The position numbers and the translations under genes are program-made. A stretch of 64,000 nucleotides of DNA, from positions 2,131,248 through 2,195,247 of the forward strand of contig OY811978.1 in NCBI GenBank assembly GCA_963681505.1, read 5' to 3'. The notes below the pieces were generated by a model. The model made no database searches. It worked only from the letters and a program-made list of their open reading frames with translations, and had not been told where the DNA came from. Positions 54,423 through 64,000 of this stretch are shown in pieces (position 1 is the first letter of the stretch; the number at the start of each line of letters is the position of its first letter). This stretch comes from Eunapius fragilis. Its lineage: Eukaryota; Porifera; Demospongiae; Spongillida; Spongillidae.

Positions 54423-57083
54423 AGGTGGGGGTGGTGGCGCTTCAGCAGCTCTAATTCACTCCCTCCCTGAGTTGTCACAATAACCACGTGCTTAAAAAAG
54501 CGATATCACAACGAATGCGCGCAACCTGCATGCAGTTATTTGGAAGTACCATCGCAAATGTACGTGCATGTACACTGCCTCATCATTGTTCTTAACTTTC
54601 CCTTAGTGCCTAGAGTATTTTCGGTTGAAACAGTGATTAAGCTATGGCTCAACGCTACGGCCTACTTTAGCATTAAGGTAAGCCCTGGCACTGAGGCAGG
54701 GGGAGGAGAGGAGAAGAAAGAATGGAGGTGAAGGAAAGAAGAGGAAAAGTAACGGGGAGGAGGGAAGGGAAGGGAAGAGAAAGGGATACGGAGCAGGATG
54801 ATTATAAGCCAACATTGCTTGATCACATATGCGTGAGTTAGTCATGCATTATTGCAAAGTTTGGTCCAGCTGATGCGCCATTGTACATGTATATTGCACT
54901 TTGATTGGCATTTTTTTACTATGTATATGTTTGTTCAATGGCCACTCTTGTTGATCCAGGCTCAGAATTGTCCAGAATACCCAGTGGAAGAATACTATAT
55001 CAATCTTACTAATGCTCTTGCCAAGAGTTCTATAACACTTGGGCCGTATAATGCTTCTAAGGTCAATGACACAAAGATTACAACTGATCTCCAACGGAAT
55101 ATGAAATATATTTATACAGTCACAGCTTTCAACACCATTGGAAAAAATACAACACCACCGCAGATTCTTTGTAAGAAACAATGAATAGAACTCGTGCATG
55201 CTTATGAATTTCTTATGCGCATGTGCAGACACCACTGATGTCCAGTCGTCCACCATAACTGGTAGTGATCACCAGTTGAATGTGACCTGCTTCTTTGCCG
55301 AGGGTACCCAAGCAAGTGGGTGTGTTGTGCGTCTGGAGGGGTCAGGGGGAGTGGTCTACCAGATGGTACCCAGGGTGAACGAGACAGCCAAAGGTGTGGT
55401 AAGAACAGAGTTCTCTGTGGACTGCTACAACATCTCAGTGGTGGACTGGGAGGAGGATGGGTCTGTTGGATCTCTGCAAGGTGTTCCTGTAATTCTCAAT
55501 ACATCTCTGAATTTTGGTGGCCAAACATGTGAAGGTACATCAGGTGAGCCAATTGTGCAGTTCCATTTGTTGAGAACATGTGAGAAAGCGTTATTCTTGT
55601 CAGCTATGCTCATATGCAAAATGCTCACATAAACATGTAAGAGGCTTGCAACACTTAATGAAAGAGCTACTAATGTCATGTTGTTTCATGTAGCACATTG
55701 GTATTCAATGCAATTCCCTGTGCATTCCAACAGAATGAACCTCCATTCAAATCAGATACTAATGTTAAATATCTAATTCAGTTGCTTATTTATTTTCAGC
55801 ACTTTTGCCATCACCGACAACACATGTGAGGTCTCAGTCAGCCACAATGTACACACAAATGTCGTCTATGTTTTCCATACCTCTGCCAACATCATCAGGT
55901 ACTTCATGCAATATGTGCATTGTCTGTCTTTTCATTACACACCTATTTCAATGACCCAGACTTAAATATCGACTCAGATGCTTCGCTTATGGCGCCTACA
56001 GACCACCCTTCAATCGTATTCATTTCTGCTGGAGTAGTTAGTGGGATGGCAATTTTGGCTGTGACTGTTGTCGTGGCGATGGTCCTGGGCTGCCATTTGA
56101 AAACAAGGAAAAGTAATTTCATTCCCCAACATTCGAACATAGTAACCACAGGCTGATGCTATTCTTCTCTCTTTGCAGCTGTTATTTCAATTATGTTTTC
56201 CCAGAACAAGGAAATTGATTCCAAGTATGTGCCTCAATGCCTTAGTGCTGTGAATGCATTCATTCGTGCTCCTGTATGATCCATCTGCTTTCAGCTGAGA
56301 CCTCTCATATTGCATGCTATCTCTCCTCGATCTGGCTTCTAGGCTTACTACCCCACTGCCTGCACCAGTTGGTCTCGATGCGACATGCCACTCCCCATGT
56401 CATCAACATGTGGCCAACATCAATGATGACATCAGTATGACCCACTATGATGTCATACAGTCAAACTGCACTATGGTATGACCAATACCTGCCACCGTGT
56501 TATCTGATCAGCTTGTATATGCATTCTACGTATACTGCAGATAAATTCAGGCGGTCCACAACCCTATGAAGAATTAATCAGGCCATATAAAGTACATTCT
56601 CCGGGCTACAACACAGTGGTTTCAGATTATTCGCTTCTCAATCAGGTGGGCAGCCTGGTAAAATGGGATGTAGTTTGCATATGGCACTATACCCTTATGT
56701 TCTTTATTATATGCTAGAGTGTTGTTGCTACATGTTTCAAATTTCACTGCTTCTTAGAATTGTTATTGTCGTTATATGTCCTTCAGCTACACACATATTC
56801 TGTACTGGAAAACAACTCCCGACAATCTGCCATCATCCAAGACTCGTTTCACGAGTACTCTGAACTAGAAGGGCCCACATCCAGTCACTATGAACTAGAA
56901 GGGCCCCCATCCAGTCACTATGAACTAGAAGAGGCCACATCTAGTCAATATGAACTAGAAGGGCCCACATCCAGTCACTATGAACTAGAAGGGGCCACAT
57001 CCAGTCAATATGAACTAGTAGAGGACACTGTGGCTTATGAAAGCCTTTATGAATCAGTGCCTTCTGCTGGCAGCAATGTGTAA
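53501..57083 (+). CDS. Receptor P: Ig-FN3-FN3-module-TM with tandem tyrosine repeats
   Basis: Twelve exons: 53501-53582, 53663-53968, 54071-54361, 54607-54677, 54960-55170, 55229-55534, 55800-55898, 55960-56112, 56179-56224, 56343-56475, 56541-56645 and 56787-57083. They give 699 residues with all phases matching. Parts: signal peptide (1-27, start at the first ATG); Ig (28-129); FN3 (130-226); split FN3-like (227-320, INLTNALAKSSITLGPY); shared module (321-422); Ser/Thr stalk; TM (IVFISAGVVSGMAILAVTVV, about 475-498); tail of about 190 residues. The tail holds YDVI, YEEL, YNTV, YSLL, YSVL, YSEL, then a 10-residue repeat (YELEGPTSSH type), and YELV, YESL, YESV. It is likely a phosphotyrosine scaffold; kinase and ligand are unknown. 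Confidence 0.8.
56860..57020 (+). repeat. 30-bp coding minisatellite in receptor P tail
   Basis: About five units of TATGAACTAGAAGGGCCCAC plus ATCCAGTCAC. They encode the 10-residue period Y-E-L-E-G-P-T-S-S-H/Q. Units differ at few bases, so the array is young or kept similar. Confidence 0.95.
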
Positions 57084-57140
57084 TAAAGAACACATTCATT
57101 TTTATATTGCATTTTTATGGCATTTTAATAAAAATAGGTT
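57076..57140 (+). terminator. Polyadenylation signals after receptor P
   Basis: AATAAA overlaps the stop region (57082-57087), and a second AATAAA lies near 57126. Both are in the right place for the 3' end of the receptor P transcript. Confidence 0.5.
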
Positions 57141-57284
57141 ATTTTTTAAATACATAGATGGATGGTAATTCAACATATGTTATATTGGATGTGTTGTATT
57201 AGATGGTGAATCAAAGATGGTTGTATTAGATAGCGTTTCAAGGACATAACTTTATTATAACTCGGATGATGCTAAATCAGCTGT

Positions 57285-58055
57285 ATGCCTCACGTGACGT
57301 CGTGCTGTTATATTCATTGTTCAGCCCATAGGGGGTGGACTGTGATTATATTTGTAAATCTGCAAATACATGTACTTCAGGTTTTGAGTGGCATGGTCGA
57401 CGAAGGTGACAAGGTGTATTCCGAATCCTTCCACCTTGTGGTAAATCGTACGTTGGACGATAAAGCACCGGACTCCATAGTGGGGTTTGAAGTCTCTCAG
57501 GCAAGTCAATCCTTATAACGGCATGCATGCATGCAATCCTTCCGGGCTGGAAAATCTTACAGCTTCGATTCTGCCCCATACATGCAAAAGCGCGTGCATG
57601 TGTGTTCAGAGCCGGTCTCAGTGCACGCATGGGTTCCGCACGCAAACGCACGATCACCCATGGCGAGTATTAAAGGTGTGCGATCCCGGCTATATCAGAT
57701 ACTGTATAGCGATCATGGATGAGGACAAGCGCCATGCGTGAGTGAAGCTTTCAATGGTACTAGTGCCTCCAGCACAGCATACATGTGACAGCCTCTGGCC
57801 TCTGGCGTTAGTACATCGAGCGGCTATTAAAGAGCAATATCTTGCATTTATAAAAGTAGGTGGGGCACATCCGGTATATATCACAACTGATACAGAGACA
57901 AGCTTCTACACCATGAGACTCGAACAAAAAAAAAAAAAAAAAGAAAGCCTACCCAATTAAACGCCGCGGCGTCATTTCTGACGAAAAACATCAATCCCCT
58001 CCTCCCCCCCACACACACTACACACACATACACACAAGTACACTACACACACACA

Positions 58056-58113
<58 letters not shown>

Positions 58114-60734
58114 CACACACACACACTAGCAGCACCGCCGTAACCGGGCATCTCCAGGATTTTGGATTGCGATCATCGATTGTCTGAGCATGTGCTCAAC
58201 TTTCAACCACCCATACAACAGCGCTAGATGGCAGGCTAGCATCCAAATCTTCGCCGCAAGCGTTTTTTTGTCCCAAATACTGACGCCTCGGCGTTTAATT
58301 GCGGTAAACATGGTATATAATTATATTATCTTCGTGAATTAGAGAAGACCGATGCAATGCATGCATGGTGTCAATCATACCATTATTTTACCGAAAGCTC
58401 AGTTGGGTATAGTGTTTGAAGGCAATCCGGCATAAATAGTAGGGCAACGATATTGGATGATATACGGTGAAATACGGACTGACGGATGATCGATCATATA
58501 CTTTGTAAGTACTTATATCGGTTCGCGGACTTTAGATAGTGATATTATATGAAAAGTATTATGGGATTACAATTAAATTTTAAAAAATAATATTCCTGTT
58601 TTTCAGGGTGACATAGCCGGAAAAGCTGTCCAATTATGTGAAAGACAAGTGTTGATACCATACTACACAGTTCTGAAGTCTGTAAGTCGCTAAAACGATA
58701 TAATTATACAATTCTGCATCAAGTGTATATTTCATGGTTATGAAACATGCAGCTCGGTTGGTTTGGCCTCAACAAAGTGTGGTGCTTCTCACAACAACGG
58801 CTTGTGATTGCTTTGTATTTGTTGGCCATCGGAGCTACCTTCGTCACCCAAGGCCTTCTGTGCTTCCAGAGAGACTTGGTAATTAATCTTCGCATTATTT
58901 GTCTTTCCTCCTTATACATTTTTTTCTCTCCCCGCCGCAACACAGCTTCTGCTATTGGAAGAGCAGTGTGTCGATAATAGTACCATTGACGCAAACTTCA
59001 TATGCTGCAAGAACCACTTCATAAGTGCCTTCGTAGTACCTGACTTTCTTCTCATCTCCTCCTACCTTTTTGGTATATACCTTTTCTCCAGTTCAGAGAC
59101 GGAATATATTTCCAACTTGGCAGCCAAGGTCTATTGATTACTATATAATTAATCTAATAATCAGACATAGCTAACTGCATGGTGCATGTAAATGCACGGA
59201 GCCTTTTTATTGTGCCCATACTGAGAGAAGAAGGCGTCGAATCACGCATGCATTAAGTAAAATTCCCCCGTGTATATAATACCACGTATGGATGTTTAAA
59301 ATCCCTTATGATTTCACTGATGCGTATTTTTATTTGTAGGTCTTCATCAAAGCTGCAAGCATTGGCGGGGAAAGGGGACCCAGACGACTCGTGAATACAA
59401 TCCGGTACACATTCGCGCTATAGCTGGAATGGTCATTTATTCAAGTTTTATTACAAATTCCGCCAGATTTTACTTCATAGCAGGAGTGGTATGGATACTG
59501 ATATCCCTCGTCGTTAGGATACTGTATCTCAATGCATACGCGATAGCGCGTCCGTCCGTTAAAGTGTACTGGAACGACGCCTTCATGTATGGCACAGTGC
59601 CAGAGCATGCCACCCATATTAAAATTACTATCGTTCAACCACTAGGATCGCGGATTCCACGAAGATAGGTCTTATTGTATGGGCTGTGATAGGATTTGTC
59701 TTATTTGACGTCATGTACATGGCCTCGCTTATTAACTACGCAATCCAAAGCGAGCTTAACATTCATCTTCTGCACGGAATCTCACGATGGATTACGGACA
59801 AGGTCTATGCTGAACTGGCAGACCAGCCCATCAAGGTAAAAATTTCTTGCATGCTAACATGCTATATATGGCTCTTCTTAAATAGGACATTAACGATGCT
59901 GTGAAGTGCCTCAAAGTACTTAATGGAAAAACAGCTACAGGAGTGTCTTTGGTGCTTTTAAATCTGAGCATCTCCGCTGTCATTTGTGAGTGCACAGTGC
60001 TCATTTTTCATGCACAAAGGAAAGCAACTTCACATCAATTTGTCTGGTTGTCCAAATACACTAGGGCTGGTTTGATTTTTTAATTATTGCACTATTTACA
60101 ACTGATTCGAAGAGTTGGTAGTTTTATTAATCACTACATGCACGTGTTTAATTTCAATTGAAAGAAACAAGTGCTAAATTGGAGCTCATGTATAACTCTG
60201 TGCACTGCTTAATTTGCATGCTTCCCTTAACTCCTTGGGAATACTTTCAGCCTCGCTTACATTAATCCCTATTACGTTTCAGCATTTCAGCAATTACAGG
60301 ATTTGGAAAGTCCTAATAGACTTGGTGTGGAAAAGAAAAGGGATGATGCATTAGGGTACACCGTAGCCTGCCTAAACGCCTTCCTGTGGACCGTGTTTAT
60401 TATTTTGGCAATTCTACAGGTACATGGCTGGGACATAAAATTCATTTGCTATCAATTATAATAATTTTCCTCACCCAGGCAGCCAGGGTGACCAGAGAAG
60501 GTGGAAGGTTGAAAAACAATGCCACAGCCATTAGGGCACGTCCATTCCAGTATGCTAACACTCCCCGAGCTGATTTGGACAGCCTAATTCAGTACACTCA
60601 AGCAGCGCACCTCAGGGTAATTACGTCCTTTTTTTTTTTGCAGATGTATCCTACCTAACCTGTCTGTATGTTACGCCTCTTACTCTCTTTATCTCTCTCT
60701 CTCTCTCTCTCACGCACACACACACGCACACACA

Positions 60735-60781
<47 letters not shown>

Positions 60782-60919
60782 TCTCCCTCTCATCCCCAGG
60801 CCAAATTGTTTGGAATTCCCATTCAACCATGGATGTTCTACTTAACCCTTTTAGTCTTCCCATTGATAATCTTGATTTTGGTTAGGACAAACATGTATTC
60901 CTTGTTTCCTCGTTTCTGA
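57285..60919 (+). CDS. Multi-pass membrane protein, family not recognised
   Basis: Exons 57381-57500, 57610-57737, 57792-57855, 58607-58681, 58753-58878, 58946-59128, 59340-59404, 59467-59586, 59646-59835, 59886-59985, 60283-60419, 60479-60616 and 60800-60919 join in phase to 521 residues. The ATG at 57285 extends the first exon in frame, but the true start is unsure. The first intron would be GC-AG (GCAAGT donor). Hydrophobic spans: LVIALYLLAIGATFV, FLLISSYLFGIYLF, FIAGVVWILISLVV, LIVWAVIGFVLFDV, VSLVLLNLSISAVI, FLWTVFIILAILQ and FYLTLLVFPLIILIL. That is six or seven TM helices with a cysteine-containing loop (QCVDNSTIDANFICC). I name no function. It follows receptor P in the same orientation but has a different structure. 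Confidence 0.6.
58006..58130. repeat. (CA)n/(ACACTAC)n microsatellite
   Basis: CA repeats broken by CTACACAC words, lying in an intron of the membrane protein gene. Confidence 0.95.
60698..60779. repeat. (CT)n(CA)n microsatellite
   Basis: A CTCTCT run at 60691-60709 passes into CA to 60778. It lies immediately upstream of the last exon's acceptor (CCCCAG at 60799), so it serves as part of the polypyrimidine region. Confidence 0.9.
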
Positions 60920-62267
60920 GTAATAATGATTACTTGTCAGGAATTAATAGAATGACAGTGTCTTTTTGAATATGATTGCAGTCTGTACCTACCCGAAAGT
61001 CATAACAATGGATGCACTACGTGAACAGTGCTGTCACATGCATCAAAAGACAAAAATTCTGTTGCCTCCTCCATCACACGCACACACAACCATCCTTATC
61101 AACTACACAACAGGAGGTGTGTTGAACCAAACGCAGCAGCAAACCTCCCAGCTGTGGTGAAGGTAGAGACTTGGTGTTCTACATGGTGTCAGACACAAAA
61201 AACCAGCTCACCTTTACATTTCCCCAATTCCTGAGAACTGTCCATCTGAGAATGTCAGCCAAACAGTACTCTACAGTAGTACTCACATTTTGTGCTGGTT
61301 CAGAAAAGGATGGGGAAGGTGGGGGAGGGGGAGGGGAGAGGGGGAGGGAGGGGGAGGGAGAGGGGGAGGGGGAGGGGGAGGGGGGGAGGGGAGGGGGAGG
61401 GGAGGGGGAGGGGGATATTTGCTTTGCTACAAAACTCATTCAGTGGTAAAGTTTAGCACCCAAGGGCTCCTACTGAAGAGTACTGTTAGCCAGGTGGGCA
61501 GTTCATACCCACTATGAAGATAATTTGGAGATATCTACAGAATGCACTCTGATTTATTGCATCAGAACTTACATTCCATATAGGAGTGATGCAGTATGAT
61601 GATGTCATTTTCCCCCCTGTAAAATAAGGCACCTGACTGGGGAGGAAATGAAATTGACACTCATATAGTCCACATATGGCAACATGTTATTATAAGTCAC
61701 CTTGTTTCCTTCTTTTTACACCACTATTGCCTACCCTCATGGAGAATGTTTTATCACTTGTGTACTTAAAATTGGATAGACACTAAATTTGAGAGTGAGC
61801 TTATAGTGTATATTTGGAGTGAATCATCACTCTCTTTGTAGGGTATTGCATTGGTGCAGGGCCGTAGCCAGAGGGGGGTCATAACCATGGAAACCCGTAA
61901 AATAGCTAATTTTACTAGCTATTTTACGGGTTTCCATGGTTATGACTCCCGTCTGGCTACAGCCCTGTGATGGGTGCCCCTGCTGTAGTGTGATGCCACA
62001 ATTAGGAATGAATCACCTGATTTTGGACAACACACACACAAACACACGCACACGCACACACACATGTACATAGATGTACTTCTACTTCAGCGCTTCTATG
62101 GTTCTCTTAGATCTGAGCATTTCTACAGTTCAGGGTGAGACATTAATATGTGTGCATGCAGCTATGCTGCTAACCCTAACCATAACCTTAGCCCTAACCT
62201 GACATCTCCACCCTCCTCCATGTGCCCCTCCCTCCCCCCCTCCCCTCCCCCCCACTCTCTCCATTAG
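60920..62267. other. Region between membrane-protein gene and CTR exon
   Basis: A purine-rich GGGGA tract at 61311-61420 can form quadruplexes. A hairpin MITE lies at 61857-61967. A half-copy of the foldback arm (GTTTCCTTCTTTTTACACCA) sits at 61702-61765, and CA repeats at 62029-62063. Short open frames at 60966-61310 (for example MDALREQCCHMHQK) could be exons of the CTR gene, but I cannot connect them. Confidence 0.5.
61857..61967. mobile_element. Hairpin MITE, CAGGGC...GCCCTG ends
   Basis: A near-perfect 111-bp palindrome with arms CAGGGCCGTAGCCAGA and complement around an AGCTATTTTAC core. The target duplication is not clear. Its size and shape resemble the hairpin at 7926-8034, but the sequence differs. 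Confidence 0.7.
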
Positions 62268-62408
62268 ATTGTTGGCAGTATTTTTGCAATGTTCTTCCTT
62301 TTGGTATGTTATGAGGGGGTCAAGGCATTCCGTGAGTACCTAATGCATATGGCTTTGAAAAGCCTTAACAGCCCATGTGTTACTGATTCTAAGTATGGTA
62401 TATGGAAG
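62268..62408 (+). CDS. Copper transporter (CTR/SLC31) exon
   Basis: A 47-codon exon between a CCATTAG acceptor and a GTAGGC donor. It encodes IVGSIFAMFFLLVCYEGVKA then FREYLMHMALKSL. This matches the second TM of CTR copper transporters, where the MxxxM or related stretch runs into YEGLK-x-RE. Upstream Met-rich and TM1 exons and the downstream TM3 exon are not identified; TM3 probably lies beyond the window. CTR trimers carry Cu(I) across the plasma membrane. Confidence 0.65.
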
Positions 62409-64000
62409 GTAGGCCTGAAGACCCTTATAGTTAGTGCTGGCCTTGATAATTCACATTTACAGAAGTCATGGTTAAAGTCTAGGCTGATTAGCTTTGACAT
62501 TTTGTTTCTTCCAATGGCTCCTTACCTTAGTGCAATGGCGTGCAGGAACTTTTTTTTTTTTCAAGTCGTATTTTACAACCTGGTGCACAAGATAGCCTCT
62601 GTAATGTGTTCACCTAGGCATGAGTTGTTGAGGTTGTTGGTGGAGTTAGTGTTAATTATGTATAAAGGTCGGTTCTTGAAAAAAGGATCAAGCGTCAGTT
62701 CAGTAAAACTGAAGATATTTGTGACCATACATGGCAATGATTTTTGCAGTTAAAATCAACCACATTTGAGTTGGTTACTGGGATAACAAGTTGATGTCTG
62801 TGTGGAGAGGGAGGGCAAAGGGGAGGGGAGGGAACGTTCAAGGCCATTATGGGAGGGGTGTATTCCTCCCGCCCAGTTAAGGAGGACATAGCCTCAGAAG
62901 GCAGCAACTCTTTAGGAACAGTACTCCAATAATGGCACTAATAAAAGTGTGGTAGTTAGTGCACGGTCTGAGCGAAAGGTCGGCATCACTAGTATGTCTT
63001 CCAAAGTGCTATATACAGTGCAACTGCATATGTGTTGGTGGTATAAATATGTAGGGTAGGGATGGATGTGAAGGTGAAATTTATGTGGAAGTTTAGCCTA
63101 CCAGGAAGGAAGCCCAATCCTGCATGTTTTGCCTCTGTATGCTACAAGCATTCCGTGAATGTCCGTTGAGGACCCTGGCTTTCTGCAAACCTATTTTACC
63201 TTTGGTAGTAAACAACACCTTTTATAGAGCCCATCTGTTATTAATATTATTATTTTTATACATTTTTAAATAACATCTATAATATTATTAGTCTAGAATA
63301 GCTATAATACAGTCAAGTCATGAGGGCAGGAACTCCCTTGCCAAGATGGCTCTGGCAATGGACCTGACCAAAGTGATGTTCAGCCTACTGTAGATGTCTG
63401 CCAAGATGGAAGGTTTGGGAGAGGACATGCTGATGGCAAGGTGGGATACCAACCTGGGGAAAGTAAATTTAAATTTAAAAAAAAATGATTAAAAGATTGT
63501 ATCAACACTGATGAACATGTATATGTATCTGATGGGAGTATTGTACAATTGGAGACGAGATTCATCCGCATGAATTTAATACGTGGCGGTGTTTACATAG
63601 AAAGATCAAAGAGAATGTGCAGACACAGCCTTCGTTCTAGTACACCGAGGCGCTAGTTGTTGATTCGCTATGGCCGCTTGTCGTATATACACTATTGTGT
63701 TTCACACGTTGTCATTGGAGCATTTATTCCATTTCTCTGCATGTGTACATAAAAAGCAACCAACTCACATACAAATATTCGTATATAAAGTATTGTTAAT
63801 AACTGATTAGATTACTTGTGCTTGTGCATTGAAGATGTACATACAGTAGATATTATTTGGCCGTGGTGCTTTATTTATTACACATGTTACAAGAATATAC
63901 GGTGGAAAACAAGGATAGTAATAATCTTTTTTTTTCACCTCTTTATTTTAGGATATTATAACTGGCGCGTTCATATGAGACAGCTGGTGCTCCGTGAGAT
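62409..64000. other. Right edge, no clear gene
   Basis: Non-coding or intronic sequence with scattered AT runs. A T-rich tract and TTTTAG acceptor at 63930-63950, followed by an open frame to the window end (YYNWRVHMRQLVLRE), may start another exon. Confidence 0.4.

Noticed and set aside
54370..54440. G-run after FN3 exon of receptor P as an assembly error breaking the gene
   Set aside because: It lies within the intron 54362-54606, and both flanking exons are intact in phase.
60966..61310. CTR copper-transporter N-terminal exons
   Set aside because: Open frames exist but lack the Met-rich and TM1 motifs expected, and phases could not be tied to 62268.

Overview
The window is eukaryotic and almost certainly animal. 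It has short introns (57 to a few hundred bases) with ordinary GT-AG borders, multi-exon Ig/FN3 receptor genes, a copper-transporter exon, LTR, non-LTR and DNA transposons, and very long CA and ATC microsatellites. A sponge or other early-branching marine invertebrate fits best, but that is inferred from gene style, not from a marker gene. A 200-base N run (6301-6500) marks an assembly gap.

Layout, left to right. Positions 1-29717 and about 33581-44288 are two paralogous copies (A and B) of one segment. Each carries an intact small Ig-FN3-serine stalk-TM receptor gene on the minus strand (A: 14363 to 4275; B: 40656 to 38876). Copy B also has an inverted left arm (33581-35920 against 37230-39255), so it is a palindrome with a spacer of about 1.3 kb. 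Copy A has been invaded by insertions that B lacks: an 8.2 kb segment with terminal inverted repeats (4362-12542, in the last intron of receptor A), a Ty3/gypsy element with one intact gag-pol ORF (16289-21412), a 7.5 kb EnSpm/CACTA-like DNA transposon (21636-29116), a 5'-truncated LINE tail and small MITEs. Because B keeps the empty sites, element ends and target duplications can be read directly. The A/B junction is a (TCA)n tract of about 3.8 kb, which is the expanded serine-stalk exon of a third, truncated receptor copy.

From 44.3 kb the sequence is single copy. It holds three larger receptors: M (47158 to 44444, minus), N (51984 to 48226, minus) and P (53501 to 57083, plus). All share the order signal peptide, Ig, FN3, a second FN3 split by a phase-0 intron, a shared module of about 105 residues, stalk, TM, cytoplasmic tail. 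The tails of N and P are rich in tyrosine motifs. P ends in a tandem 10-residue repeat with one tyrosine per unit. I infer a cluster of cell-surface signalling, perhaps immune-type, receptors. An unrecognised multi-pass membrane protein gene (57285-60919) and one SLC31/CTR copper-transporter exon (62268-62408) follow.

The DNA transposon carries two divergent genes 89 bp apart: a four-exon transposase of 1084 residues containing a microsatellite-coded poly-aspartate tract, and a many-exon BEN-domain gene with a stop codon inside the last BEN helix. All gene models were built by eye from splice sites and phase; none is supported by transcripts.
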